Below are positions 32,850 through 42,914 of a DNA stretch of 64,000 nt, piece by piece. Each line of letters starts with the position of its first letter. Position 1 is the stretch's first letter. Position numbers and translations under genes: made by a program. The notes under the pieces are model-generated. The model made no database searches and was not told the origin of the DNA. It was given only the letters and a program-made list of their open reading frames with translations. The DNA comes from CBFHOS01 sp965657645 (lineage in GTDB: Bacteria; Pseudomonadota; Alphaproteobacteria; Puniceispirillales; Puniceispirillaceae), in NCBI GenBank assembly GCA_965657645.1, contig CBFHOS010000009.1, positions 1-64,000 of the forward strand, in the 5' to 3' direction.

Positions 32850-34195
32850 GCAGGCTCTCCGCGGAGCCGTGCCAAAATCCGATCACGTCCCATGAAAGGA
32901 AGTAAAGGCGCAATCTCTGGTCCCTTTTCGCGTCCGGTTAGGGCAAGGCGCAATGGCATAAACAGGCCGCGTCCTTTGGCTCCTGTCTCGCCTGCAACCG
33001 CCTTGGTCCACTCTTGCCACATATCGGGACCGAGCGGCCCCTGGGGCAGTAAATCAGCCGCCTTTGCGGTAACATCAGCCGCCTCGATTACCGGCGTTAT
33101 AGCCGTGGTACAGACGCCCCACCATTCGGCGGCATCACCGACCTTGTTGATATTGTCACGCACCGCAAGCCAGAAAGCCTCGCCATCATTGCCTGCATCA
33201 ATACCGGCCGCTACGAGTTGGTTCGCAACGCTGGCAAAGTCCAGAACCTGAACAATGCGGGCATTTACTTGGGTTAGCTCTTCAGGGTCGAATTTGGCGG
33301 TTGCACGGCCAAAGCGACCGATATCAAAGCCATCCACAATTGTCGCCATGGCCGCCGCGGGGACCACCGGATCAGCCGTACCAATGCGGGCCAGCAAGCT
33401 GGCAATGGCTGAGGCCTCAATGCCGCTATTGCGCAATTCGCCAATGGAAAGACTACCAAGGCGTTTTGACAAACCCTCGCCGTCCGCACCCGCTAGCAAA
33501 GCCATATGACCCATCATTGGTGCAGTTGCTCCCAAGGCTTCGAACAGCTGGATCTGGGCGGCAGAATTAGTGACATGGTCCTCCCCGCGCAGGACATGGG
33601 TAATGCCGTGGTCGATATCATCCACCACCGACGCCATCGTATAAATCACCCGGCCATCTTCACGCATCAATACCGGATCAGACAGGCTAGACATATGATA
33701 GGCAACATCGCCGCGCACCAGATCGTTCCATTTAACCTCGGTGTCGTTGAGCTTGAACCGCCAATGCGGCCGTTTGCCGTCTGCCTCTAGTGCCTTTTTG
33801 TCGTCGTCACTTAGCTTTAACGCCGCGCGGTCATAAACCGGCGGGCGACCCGCAGAAAGCTGGGCTTTGCGTTTGAGCGAGAGTTCCTCAGGCGTTTCAT
33901 AACAAGCATAGGCGCGCCCAGCGGCAACCAGTTTTTCCAGTGCCTCGTCATAGCGTGCAAGCCGGTCCAATTGCCGGTCTTCGCTATCCCAATGCATTCC
34001 CATCCATTCGAGATCGGCGCGGATACTCGCCTCAAATTCAGGCGTCGAACGCTCGGTGTCGGTATCATCGATCCGCAGCATGAAATGGCCGCCAGTTTTG
34101 CGGGCGAACAGATAATTGACTAGCGCTGTACGCAGATTGCCGACATGAAGATTTCCTGTCGGGCTGGGGGCAAAGCGAACCTTAATCTGGCTCAT
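32846..34195 (-). CDS. gltX: Glutamyl-tRNA synthetase
   Basis: Class I synthetase with the N-terminal PSPTGNLHVGNLRTA motif and the KLSKR-type loop GEGLSKRLGS. The 449-residue length matches GltX. Alphaproteobacteria often carry two gltX genes, one of which also charges tRNA-Gln for later amidation; which type this is cannot be judged here. Its start overlaps the nadE stop by one base (TAATG) and its end overlaps cysS, showing a tightly coupled run. Confidence 0.97.
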   Translation of the reverse strand: MSQIKVRFAPSPTGNLHVGNLRTALVNYLFARKTGGHFMLRIDDTDTERSTPEFEASIRADLEWMGMHWDSEDRQLDRLARYDEALEKLVAAGRAYACYETPEELSLKRKAQLSAGRPPVYDRAALKLSDDDKKALEADGKRPHWRFKLNDTEVKWNDLVRGDVAYHMSSLSDPVLMREDGRVIYTMASVVDDIDHGITHVLRGEDHVTNSAAQIQLFEALGATAPMMGHMALLAGADGEGLSKRLGSLSIGELRNSGIEASAIASLLARIGTADPVVPAAAMATIVDGFDIGRFGRATAKFDPEELTQVNARIVQVLDFASVANQLVAAGIDAGNDGEAFWLAVRDNINKVGDAAEWWGVCTTAITPVIEAADVTAKAADLLPQGPLGPDMWQEWTKAVAGETGAKGRGLFMPLRLALTGREKGPEIAPLLPFMGRDRILARLRGEPA

Positions 34196-35886
34196 TACGA
34201 CTCCTTAGAGGGGGCTGGAGAGATGCTGGTATTCAATGGATTATAACCTGATGTTAACGGCAAGCGGCGTTCGCGTCCAAAGGCAAGTGGTGTCACTTTT
34301 GGTCCGGGTGCGGCCTGAAACCGTTTGTATTCTGCGCGGAATAGCAACTGACAGGCCCGCGTGACCTCTTCTTGGTCATAGCCGCGGGCGATGATCGTCT
34401 CGATATCCGCCATTTCCTCACAAATCGCCGCCATGATCGCATCGAGACGCTCATATGGAGGCAGAGAATCTGTATCCTTTTGATCAGGACGCAATTCGGC
34501 GGACGGTGGCTTTTCGATAATACGCACAGGCATCACCTCGCCCTTTGGACCAGCGGCCCCGCGTGGCAGGTTTTTGTTACGCCAGCGGCATAGATCGAAA
34601 ACCTTAACTTTCCAGACATCCTTGATCGGGGCAAAGCCGCCGCACATATCGCCGTAAAGGGTCGAATAGCCAGCCGCATATTCCGACTTGTTACCAGTCG
34701 CCAGAACCATCGAGCCATGCTTATTCGATATCCCCATAAGGATCAATCCGCGCAGACGTGACTGGATGTTTTCTTCGGTAATACCGGGCTTCGTTCCGGC
34801 GAATTGATCGGCCATCATGTCATCCATCGCGGCCATTGCCGGTGCGATTGAGATACTATCAAGCCGCATGCCAAAACGGGCCGCTAGATCAGCCGCATCA
34901 TCTAGCGATTCCTGACTGGTATAGGGCGATGGCATCATCACACAATGGACATTTTCCGGGCCCAGCGCATCGGCGGCAACGGCGGCAACCAGCGCCGAGT
35001 CAATGCCGCCAGACAAGCCAAGGACAACCCCCGGAAACCCGTTTTTTTCAACGTAATCACGCAGACCAAGCATCAACCCGCGATAAATTGCCTGATCACC
35101 TTGATCGGGCGGCGTGATTTGGCCAGTCAGCTGGATCTCGCCGAGGGTTTCGGCAATTTGTACAAGCGTTACCTCTTGCGAAAAGCTCGGCAAATGCGCG
35201 GCTAGCTTGCCGCCTTTATTAAGCGCAAACGAACCACCATCATAAACCAGCTCATCCTGACCACCGACCATATTCACATAGATCACCGGCAGATCAGTCT
35301 CGATAGACCGGCTAACCGCATGCGCCATACGTTGATCGCTCTTGGCATTATCAAACGGCGAGGCATTGATCGACAGGATCAGATCAGCACCAGATTCCGC
35401 CAGACATTCAACCACGTCAGGGGTCCAGATATCCTCGCAAATCGGTATGCCCAGCTTTAGGCCGCGGAGCATCACCGGCCCCGGCAATTGACCAGCGGTA
35501 AAGTTACGCTTGTCATCAAACACGCCGTAATTGGGCAAATTCACCTTGTCACGGCGGGCGATGATTTCACCGCCATCCATGACAAACACACTGTTATAAA
35601 TGTGGCCATCTTCGCCGTGCGGTGCACCGACAATAATCGCTGGGCCTCCATCATTGGTGGCTTTTGCCAATACCGACAGGGCCTCGGCGATTTCCGTCAT
35701 AAAATCTTTGCGCAAAACCAGATCATCACACGGATAGCCCGCCAGAAACATCTCCGGCGTCACTATCATCGCGGCGCCGGCATTTGCTGCTTTTGCGCGG
35801 GCTTCGATGAGCTTGTCACGGTTAGCGGCAATATTCCCCAAATGCGGATTTAACTGCGCCAATGCGATTGAAATCGGGTTATCCAT
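34195..35886 (-). CDS. nadE: Glutamine-dependent NAD+ synthetase
   Basis: Makes NAD from nicotinate adenine dinucleotide. The N-terminal nitrilase-like glutaminase domain shows the Glu-Lys-Cys triad in IVTPEMFLAGYP, RRDKVNLPNYGVFD and GIPICEDIW; the C-terminal synthetase domain has the ATP-pyrophosphatase loop GLSGGIDSALVA near residue 295. Length 563 residues from the ATG used (a TTG two codons earlier is possible). A nicotinate phosphoribosyltransferase lies 11 bp upstream, so both NAD salvage steps are linked. Confidence 0.97.
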   Translation of the reverse strand: MDNPISIALAQLNPHLGNIAANRDKLIEARAKAANAGAAMIVTPEMFLAGYPCDDLVLRKDFMTEIAEALSVLAKATNDGGPAIIVGAPHGEDGHIYNSVFVMDGGEIIARRDKVNLPNYGVFDDKRNFTAGQLPGPVMLRGLKLGIPICEDIWTPDVVECLAESGADLILSINASPFDNAKSDQRMAHAVSRSIETDLPVIYVNMVGGQDELVYDGGSFALNKGGKLAAHLPSFSQEVTLVQIAETLGEIQLTGQITPPDQGDQAIYRGLMLGLRDYVEKNGFPGVVLGLSGGIDSALVAAVAADALGPENVHCVMMPSPYTSQESLDDAADLAARFGMRLDSISIAPAMAAMDDMMADQFAGTKPGITEENIQSRLRGLILMGISNKHGSMVLATGNKSEYAAGYSTLYGDMCGGFAPIKDVWKVKVFDLCRWRNKNLPRGAAGPKGEVMPVRIIEKPPSAELRPDQKDTDSLPPYERLDAIMAAICEEMADIETIIARGYDQEEVTRACQLLFRAEYKRFQAAPGPKVTPLAFGRERRLPLTSGYNPLNTSISPAPSKES

Positions 35887-35897
35887 GACCAAACTCT

Positions 35898-37034
35898 TTA
35901 CTTGCGCAACAGGAATTCACGGCCAACCTTGACCCGCGAATGACCATCATAGGAAATAATATCGGCGGTAGCATAGGTTTCTGACCAAATTTGCGGCAAA
36001 TAAGATCCTGTTCCAATCATATCAATTGGGGCTTTGGTCAGGGCGAACACACGGCATTTATCGGGACCGAAACCGCTGGAGCCAACAATCCGCGTTTTGT
36101 GGAAACCGCCCGCATCCAACGCCTCACGCATATGCCAAACCGCCGCCGCGCTAACGCCGGTGCCCATCATATGCTTTAACTCAGTATCACTGCGGTATCC
36201 CCGAATTGCCTCTGGTACATTACGCTCTAGAACGGCGTAGGATTGCTGGGTATCCAGCCCCTCAACAAAGCGGCCACCATGTGTATCAATGCGAATAGAC
36301 AAAGCACCAGCCGCGGCTAGATCCTTGAACCGGTTAGCAACAGCCAGCGCATCGGTTATTTCAGTGCCAAAATAATCAACCAGAACCGTCAGCGGCGCAT
36401 CGGGCATGGTCTGGTGGAACAACTCAGCCGCCCGTACCGTAGATCCAGCATAGCCGATAAGCGCATGCGGCATTGTTCCGGCGCCTTTATCACGGCCAAA
36501 GAAATGCGCAGTCGCATCCGCCGCACAGCCAACGAAACCGACGGCGCCCATTTTCTTTTTCGCCTTTTCCGACCCGACAGACGCACCATAGGCCACCAAC
36601 TCGGCCATTTCAGAACCGGCGCAATGACGAGCATCCATCGCCAGAAATGCCACTTTCGGCAAATCAACGCACATATTATAGGCGTTATAGGCCGCCACAC
36701 AGGCCGCCCCTAACCGCTGGAGGAAAATCGTTTCTAAATCTACCAGCACAGATAGCGGTCCGGTGATGTAACAAATAGGCTCGCCAGCACCGATCCATGA
36801 ACCCTCAATATGAGGCACCTCGATGGTCAGTTCAGTATTCCGCGATTTCGCCATCGCCTCTAGCCATTCAATCGCCAGACGCGCCGCGACCGTCACTGGA
36901 CGCCGCATAAACACCGCATAAGTTACCTCGCAATCGCCATTCTGTCGGACGATTTCACGGGTATGCTTAAAATAGGTATCCGTTAGACTGGGCTGCTCCT
37001 CAGGAGGCGGCCCACTACTCGCGAATTCAGACAT
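35898..37034 (-). CDS. pncB: Nicotinate phosphoribosyltransferase
   Basis: Salvages nicotinate to NaMN. Matches the NAPRT family with an N-terminal YFKHTREIV stretch, the EVPHIEGSWIGAGEPICYITGP region, and a C-terminal substrate-site stretch with SSGFGPDKCRVF. Length 378 residues from the ATG used, which sits at a good distance from an AAAGGA site; an ATG three codons earlier overlaps that site. nadE follows after 11 bp, joining salvage and final amidation. No ribosomal or regulatory motif seen upstream except a tandem array. Confidence 0.88.
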   Translation of the reverse strand: MSEFASSGPPPEEQPSLTDTYFKHTREIVRQNGDCEVTYAVFMRRPVTVAARLAIEWLEAMAKSRNTELTIEVPHIEGSWIGAGEPICYITGPLSVLVDLETIFLQRLGAACVAAYNAYNMCVDLPKVAFLAMDARHCAGSEMAELVAYGASVGSEKAKKKMGAVGFVGCAADATAHFFGRDKGAGTMPHALIGYAGSTVRAAELFHQTMPDAPLTVLVDYFGTEITDALAVANRFKDLAAAGALSIRIDTHGGRFVEGLDTQQSYAVLERNVPEAIRGYRSDTELKHMMGTGVSAAAVWHMREALDAGGFHKTRIVGSSGFGPDKCRVFALTKAPIDMIGTGSYLPQIWSETYATADIISYDGHSRVKVGREFLLRK

Positions 37035-37092
37035 TCTAGCCATCCTTTGAACGTAAGATGCCGGATAATATTAGCCGCCATATGCTTGTGAT

Positions 37093-37137
37093 GATCTTAC
37101 TGGTGACGATCTCACTGGTGACGATCTTACTGGTGAC
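37093..37137. repeat. Intergenic tandem repeat, 3 x 15 bp
   Basis: Three 15-bp units gatcttactggtgac (middle copy with one change) lie in the spacer between DAHP synthase and the phosphoribosyltransferase gene. Confidence 0.9.
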
Positions 37138-37171
37138 AATCCCCACAAAACCGGTCTGGAAAGTGGCAATG

Positions 37172-38551
37172 CTATACGGCAACGCCCAATGTTGCGCCCT
37201 GATCACGCCGCTTTTTGAGCAGATCCGCTATCAGGAAAGCTAATTCAAGCGCCTGCCCACCGTTAAGCCTTGGGTCACAATGGGTGTGATAGCGATCGCC
37301 CAAACGATCCTCTGTCACCTCAACAACACCACCAACGCATTCGGTTACATTCTGGCCAGTCATTTCAAAATGAACACCGCCCGGATAGGTCCCAACCTCG
37401 TCATGCGCATCAAAGAAACCGCGCACTTCCGACATGATGTCGTCAAGACGCCGAGTCTTATAACCACTGCTTGCCTTGATTGTGTTGCCATGCATCGGAT
37501 CACAACACCACACAACCTTAGCGCCTGATTTTTGCACAGCGCGCAATAATGGCGGCAATCCGGTACGTACCTTGTCGGCGCCCATCCGCGCAATCAACGT
37601 CAAACGTCCCGGAATATTGTCGGGATTAAGCGTTTCGATCAGCCGCACCAATTCATCTGGATCAAGGCTTGGACCACATTTCAGACCAATCGGATTTGAA
37701 ATGCCGCGCATATATTCAATATGGGCATGATCCGGCTGGCGGGTACGGTCACCAATCCACACCATATGTGCAGAGGTCGCATACCACCCCTTCTCCTCGG
37801 TAATCGTATCACGGCGCGTCAGTGCTTCTTCGTAATTCAACAGCAACGCTTCGTGGCTGGTATACATATCCGTCTCGGCGAGTGGACGCGCCGTTTCGGC
37901 GGTAATGCCGCAAGCGCGCATGAAATTCATGCTCTCTTCGATCCGCGCCGCCATTTCCTCAAACCGGGCTGTTTCAGGCGTATCACGCAGGTAATCAGCA
38001 ACCCAGCTATGCACCTTGTTCAAATCGGCCAAACCACCGCCAGCAAACGCACGCAGCAAGTTCAAGGTCGACGCTGATTGCTCATATACACGCAACAGAC
38101 GCTTTGGATCGGGGATCCGCTCTTTATCGGTAAAGCCCATTCCATTGACCATATCGCCGCGATAGCTCGGCAATTCCACGCCATCAATCACTTCGGTAGC
38201 GGCAGAGCGCGGCTTGGCAAACTGGCCGGCCAACCGTCCAATTTTAACCACCGGCAATGACGCGCCAAACGTAAGCACGACGGCCATTTGCAATAACACC
38301 TTAAAACTGTCACGGATGTTGTTTGCTGAAAATTCAGAAAAGCTCTCGGCGCAATCACCGCCCTGCAACAAAAAGGCACGCCCTTCTGCAACTCTTCCAA
38401 GCTGATCGCGCAAGTTCTGTGCCTCGCCAGCAAACACCAAAGGTGGCATCGCGCCAAGCTTTTGCTCAACCTGCGCTACCTTGGCCTGATCTGGATATTC
38501 AGGCACCTGAAGGATCGGCAGCTCGCGCCAGCTATTGGGGGTCCAGGTCAT
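37172..38551 (-). CDS. 3-deoxy-7-phosphoheptulonate synthase, class II
   Basis: First enzyme of the shikimate pathway, joining PEP and erythrose 4-phosphate. It is the class II (plant-like) type: [14 protein letters not shown] near residue 78, [17 protein letters not shown] [29 protein letters not shown] and [11 protein letters not shown] are diagnostic. Length 459 residues. Start has a GAGG ribosome site. Likely a separate transcription unit from the nearby pncB run, 137 bp apart. Confidence 0.96.
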   Translation of the reverse strand: MTWTPNSWRELPILQVPEYPDQAKVAQVEQKLGAMPPLVFAGEAQNLRDQLGRVAEGRAFLLQGGDCAESFSEFSANNIRDSFKVLLQMAVVLTFGASLPVVKIGRLAGQFAKPRSAATEVIDGVELPSYRGDMVNGMGFTDKERIPDPKRLLRVYEQSASTLNLLRAFAGGGLADLNKVHSWVADYLRDTPETARFEEMAARIEESMNFMRACGITAETARPLAETDMYTSHEALLLNYEEALTRRDTITEEKGWYATSAHMVWIGDRTRQPDHAHIEYMRGISNPIGLKCGPSLDPDELVRLIETLNPDNIPGRLTLIARMGADKVRTGLPPLLRAVQKSGAKVVWCCDPMHGNTIKASSGYKTRRLDDIMSEVRGFFDAHDEVGTYPGGVHFEMTGQNVTECVGGVVEVTEDRLGDRYHTHCDPRLNGGQALELAFLIADLLKKRRDQGATLGVAV

Positions 38552-38664
38552 TATCGCATCCTCATTATTTACACCGCCCCGCCGAAAAAAGCAGGGACGA
38601 CACCGGCATCGTGCCAGCGAACTGTTATAATGCTGATTTAGCGCGGATTTTCAACCTTTTTTGA

Positions 38665-40017
38665 TTATCCGCGTGGACTGCGCATAGTGACAAACTCTTC
38701 TGCGGCGGTTGGATGAATACCGATGGTTGCGTCAAAATCCGCTTTCGTCGCACCAGCCTTCACCGCAATGCCGATACCTTGCATGATTTCACCGCAATCA
38801 GGGCCCATCATATGAACGCCAACAACGCGGTCACTAGCGGTATCGACAATCAGCTTCATATAGGTTTTTTCACCCCGTCCAGAAATCGTGTTTTTCATCG
38901 CCCGAAAGCGGCTCTCAAACACGGTAATTTCGCCAAATGCGTCCTTTGCATCGGCCTCGCTGAGCCCCACAGATGCAATTGGTGGCTGGCTAAACACCGC
39001 CGAGGCAACATTTTCATGGCTCACCACACGTGGTTTATGTCCAAAGACGCTATCAGCAAACGCATGCCCCTCATTGATTGCTACCGGCGTTAAATTAATC
39101 CGGTCGGTCACATCACCAACGGCAAAGATTGACGGCACTGATGATCGAGATTCTGCATCCACGATGATCTCACCCTTACGGCCAACCGCAACGCCCGCGC
39201 TATCAAGCCCCAGTTTTGAGGTGTTTGGCGAACGTCCGGTTGCGGCCATTAACTGGTCGGCTTCGATCACGCTACCGTCACTCAAGGTAATTGATTTTGC
39301 ACCGCCATTTGCCGACACATTCGAAACAGTCGTGCCCGGATGCAGAATGATACCACGGTCGCTCAATGCCTCGGCAATCGCCACGCGCACATCCTCATCA
39401 AAGCCGCGCAATGGCAGGTCACTGCGATAAACAAGATGTGTTTTCGCACCAAAGCCATTGAAAATACCGGCAAATTCAAGGGCGATATAGCCACCGCCAT
39501 AAATCACAATTTCGCTCGGCAATTCCGCCAGATCCAGCGCCTCGTTAGAGGTGATGGCATGTTCATTCATACCCGGAACATCAAGCATCTGGGGCACACC
39601 ACCAACCGCAATCAGGATATGTTCCGCGCTAATTTCGCGGGTGCCAACCATGACCGTATTGGGGCCGGTGACAACACCATACCCAGCAATCAAATCGGCG
39701 CCAGCATTCGATAATAGCTTGCGGTAGATACCTTCAAGACGTTCGAGTTCGGCATCCTTGGCGGCGATCAATGCTGGCCAATCATGTGTTGGCGCATCAA
39801 CATTCCAGCCAAACCCGCGGGCATCTTCGACATCTGCGGAAAAGGTTGACCCATACATCAACAGCTTTTTAGGGACACAGCCACGAATGACGCATGTCCC
39901 GCCCGGGCGGTCGGCTTCGATCACTGCTACCTTGGCACCATGTCCAGCCGAAATTCGTGCCGCCCGAACGCCGCCAGATCCTGCGCCGATGACGATCAAA
40001 TCGTAATCAAATGCCAT
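38665..40017 (-). CDS. gor: Glutathione-disulfide reductase
   Basis: FAD-dependent reductase that regenerates GSH with NADPH. FAD motif VIGAGSGGVRAAR, redox-active disulfide GGTCVIRGCVPKKLL, NADPH-side GGGYIALEFAGIF, ATGRSPNT, and the C-terminal active-site HPTAAEEFV are all intact. Start used is MAFDYDLIV with a GGTGGA ribosome site; a longer frame adds five residues. Length 450 residues. Stands alone. Confidence 0.95.
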   Translation of the reverse strand: MAFDYDLIVIGAGSGGVRAARISAGHGAKVAVIEADRPGGTCVIRGCVPKKLLMYGSTFSADVEDARGFGWNVDAPTHDWPALIAAKDAELERLEGIYRKLLSNAGADLIAGYGVVTGPNTVMVGTREISAEHILIAVGGVPQMLDVPGMNEHAITSNEALDLAELPSEIVIYGGGYIALEFAGIFNGFGAKTHLVYRSDLPLRGFDEDVRVAIAEALSDRGIILHPGTTVSNVSANGGAKSITLSDGSVIEADQLMAATGRSPNTSKLGLDSAGVAVGRKGEIIVDAESRSSVPSIFAVGDVTDRINLTPVAINEGHAFADSVFGHKPRVVSHENVASAVFSQPPIASVGLSEADAKDAFGEITVFESRFRAMKNTISGRGEKTYMKLIVDTASDRVVGVHMMGPDCGEIMQGIGIAVKAGATKADFDATIGIHPTAAEEFVTMRSPRG

Positions 40018-40142
40018 TGCTTTTCCACCCATCCAAAATAGTCAAACGCCCGCCACGCGGGTTCGGTAATACAACACGCGCTATACAACACGATTGAGAG
40101 TTATTATTACATAAGTGTTTGGATGGCTAGGTTAAAGCTCCG

Positions 40143-40586
40143 CTAGGCGGCTTCTTGTTCCTGATATTCAAGCGCGGTGGGCATAACGCCGAAATATCCG
40201 CTGAGCACCCGATCTGCAATTGCCTCAAAATCCAACATTGCTTGGCCAATTTCAGGCGCGGTCATTCCGCCGATATCCAAATAGCGATAGACCGAGATTG
40301 TCGCTTCACCAGAGCAAACCCCATAAGGTTTCTGCAAAGTGGCAATAGTATCCTCGAGCAACAACATGGTCAGAAATGACGTGCGCAAACCGCCACTGCC
40401 ATCACGCGCGGCAATTGAATGCAACAACGCCCGCTCGCCATCATCGAACAATTCTAGCTGGACTATTGGCCGGTCACTATCTCCCATGATCCAGCGGCGG
40501 GGGGCTAGGGAAATTATTTTGTTGGGTAAAAAATCTAAGGGATGATCAATCATCTCCTGCATTACTAACTTGATGGTCGAAATCAT
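40143..40586 (-). CDS. Unknown protein, 147 residues
   Basis: Not recognised. The start chosen (MISTIKLVMQEMID) has a GGAG ribosome site; the frame stays open upstream to 40676 but without one. The composition is balanced and there is no signal peptide. The middle shows a mixed region with SLAPRRWIMGDSDRPIVQ and the C-terminal part a helical DIGGMTAPEIGQAMLDFEAIA. Cytoplasmic localisation is likely. It is divergent from the acetoacetyl-CoA synthetase gene. Confidence 0.65.
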   Translation of the reverse strand: MISTIKLVMQEMIDHPLDFLPNKIISLAPRRWIMGDSDRPIVQLELFDDGERALLHSIAARDGSGGLRTSFLTMLLLEDTIATLQKPYGVCSGEATISVYRYLDIGGMTAPEIGQAMLDFEAIADRVLSGYFGVMPTALEYQEQEAA

Positions 40587-40914
40587 CAATGACTCCATAT
40601 AAAGGGCCATATTACCCACCCACCCTGGATAACACAGCCTGATTACAACGACAGCGTTGGTCGACGCTAACTTCACAATTACGTTACTTCACGTTAACTA
40701 TTTCGTAACAACTATATTAAGAAATCATTTACCGAAACTCTCCAAAAGGATAGAAATCTGTCCGATCGGATTGGCTTTTCAGCTGGTTTGTGGCGCTCTT
40801 GGCGTTGCTTTGTCGGGATCATCTGGATAGGCTGACCACGCTAACCCAACCTGTTCAAATCTAATGCGGCAATTCTACCGATTTTATGGGCCGCTCCATT
40901 ACAAAAGTCTTACG
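40587..40914. other. Spacer between divergent genes, no gene seen
   Basis: About 328 bp between the unknown gene and acetoacetyl-CoA synthetase, counting from the starts used here. It holds an AT-rich segment around 40676-40735 with several GTTA/TAAC motifs that could be regulatory for both directions. I see no complete gene, terminator or convincing promoter hexamer pair. Confidence 0.5.
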
Positions 40915-42873
40915 ATGAAAACCTCGCCTGATCCAAAATGTTTGTGGCAACCAGATGCCAGCGATATCAAAACAACCGAAATCGTCCAATTTGCTGATTT
41001 TGTGATGAAACAAACCGGCTTTGACTGGCAGGGGGATTTTCAAAACCTGTGGCAATGGTCGGTAGATGATAGCCCTCTCTTTTGGAATTGCCTGTGGGAT
41101 TGGCATGGTATTATCGGCGATAAAGGCGCGCGTGACCTAATCAACCCAGAGCAGATGCCGGGTGCACAATTTTTCCCTGACGCCAAAATTTGCTTTGCGG
41201 AAAACATGCTAGCCAATGCCGATGACCGCCCAGCCATTGCCGCCCATAGCGAGAGCGGCGCACTAACCACGCTCACAAGGGCGGAACTCAAATCAAAAGT
41301 CATGGCACTGGCGGGATGGTTAAAGACAGCAGGCGTTACACCGGGTGATCGGGTTGCCGCCTATGTTGCAAACATCCCCGAAGCCATCATCATGATGCTA
41401 GCGACCTCGACCATCGGCGCGGTTTATTCAAGCTGTTCTCCGGATTTTGGCATCGGCGGCGCGCGTGATCGCTTTAGCCAGATCGAGCCAAAGATCCTGT
41501 TAGCGGTAGATGGCTATCACTATGGCGGCAAGCGTATGGAGCGGATGCCAATTGTTCAAGAGCTGGTGGAGGGCATCCCCTCGATTGAAGCGGTCTTGAT
41601 CGTTCCTTATCTGGACCAAACCCCAGATGTTTCCGGATTGGCTAATGTGACGCTCTTTGACGACGCGCTCACCGCTAGTCCGGTGACTGATTTTCACCGT
41701 GTCGGGTTTAATGATCCGCTCTATATCCTGTTTTCCAGCGGCACTACCGGCGCGCCAAAATGTATTGTCCACGGCGTTGGCGGCACTGCCATTCAACATA
41801 TCAAAGAATTACGCCTGCATAGTGATGTAAAGGCCGGTGACGGGCTGTTTTATTTCACCACCTGCGGCTGGATGATGTGGAATTGGTTAGTCTCTGGGCT
41901 AATGGTTGGCGCCAAGATCGTGCTGTTTGACGGCAATCCATTTCATCCGGGGCCAGAGCGCCTCTGGGAAATGGCCGCATCCGAGAAACTCAGCCATTTT
42001 GGAACTTCGGCCAAATATATTGACGCGGTGAAAAACGCCGGATACCGCCCTGTTGATCATGTTGATCTGGCACCATTGCGGGCCCTGCTTTCAACCGGCT
42101 CGCCGCTATCTGCTGATGGCTTTGATTTTGTGTATGAGGCCATAAAGGACGATGTTCAGCTCTGTTCCATTTCGGGTGGTACCGATATTGTTTCCTGCTT
42201 TGTGCTTGGCTGTCCGACCCAGCCGGTTTATGCGGGTGAAATTCAAACGCGCGGCCTTGGCATGGCGGTTGATGTGTTGGATGACGAGCGCAAGCCCGTG
42301 CGCGATCAACAGGGCGAGCTATGCTGTGTAAAGCCATTCCCATCGATGCCAGTGCGGTTCTGGAATGACGTGGATGGATCTAAATATAAATCAGCCTATT
42401 TCGAGCATTTTGACGGGATCTGGCGGCATGGCGACTGGGCGACATTGAACGAGCGCGGCGGCCTCGTGATTCATGGCCGGTCAGATGCCACACTAAATCC
42501 GGGCGGTGTTCGCATTGGCACGGCGGAGATATACCGGCAGGTAGAGGCCTTTGACGATATTCTAGAAGCGTTGGTCATTGGCCAGAATTGGCAGGATGAC
42601 GTGCGCGTTGTTCTGTTTGTGAAAATGGTTGCGGGTGCCACGCTGGATGATGATTTGATTGCCCGCATCAAGGCCGCTATTCGCGTTGGTGCGACCCCAC
42701 GGCATGTGCCAGCCTTTATCATCGCGGTGGCGGATATTCCGCGCACACGTTCAGGCAAAATCACCGAATTGGCAGTGCGGGATATTATTCATGGCCGACC
42801 GGTCAGGAACACCGAGGCACTCGCCAACAGTGAGGCCCTCGCCCATTTCCAGAATTTACCGCAATTGCAATAG
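40915..42873 (+). CDS. Acetoacetyl-CoA synthetase
   Basis: ANL-superfamily acyl-CoA synthetase that activates acetoacetate with ATP and CoA, used in ketone-body or polyhydroxybutyrate metabolism. AMP-binding motif YILFSSGTTGAPKCIVHG, motif with SGGTDIVSCF, and C-terminal HGRSDATLNPGGVRIG and RTRSGKITELAVR (catalytic lysine) are present. Length 652 residues from the ATG giving MKTSPDPKCLWQP, close to the family N-terminus; the frame opens 17 codons earlier. The FADF-MKQTGFDWQGDFQNLW segment is characteristic of acetoacetate-specific enzymes. Confidence 0.92.
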   Translation: MKTSPDPKCLWQPDASDIKTTEIVQFADFVMKQTGFDWQGDFQNLWQWSVDDSPLFWNCLWDWHGIIGDKGARDLINPEQMPGAQFFPDAKICFAENMLANADDRPAIAAHSESGALTTLTRAELKSKVMALAGWLKTAGVTPGDRVAAYVANIPEAIIMMLATSTIGAVYSSCSPDFGIGGARDRFSQIEPKILLAVDGYHYGGKRMERMPIVQELVEGIPSIEAVLIVPYLDQTPDVSGLANVTLFDDALTASPVTDFHRVGFNDPLYILFSSGTTGAPKCIVHGVGGTAIQHIKELRLHSDVKAGDGLFYFTTCGWMMWNWLVSGLMVGAKIVLFDGNPFHPGPERLWEMAASEKLSHFGTSAKYIDAVKNAGYRPVDHVDLAPLRALLSTGSPLSADGFDFVYEAIKDDVQLCSISGGTDIVSCFVLGCPTQPVYAGEIQTRGLGMAVDVLDDERKPVRDQQGELCCVKPFPSMPVRFWNDVDGSKYKSAYFEHFDGIWRHGDWATLNERGGLVIHGRSDATLNPGGVRIGTAEIYRQVEAFDDILEALVIGQNWQDDVRVVLFVKMVAGATLDDDLIARIKAAIRVGATPRHVPAFIIAVADIPRTRSGKITELAVRDIIHGRPVRNTEALANSEALAHFQNLPQLQ

Positions 42874-42914
42874 GTGGCGGTTCTTCTGGGACGTGATCCA
42901 GATGCCTTGCCGGT

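Noticed and set aside
38888..39430. Plus-strand frame of 180 codons
   Set aside because: Antisense to glutathione reductase; composition is that of a complementary strand.
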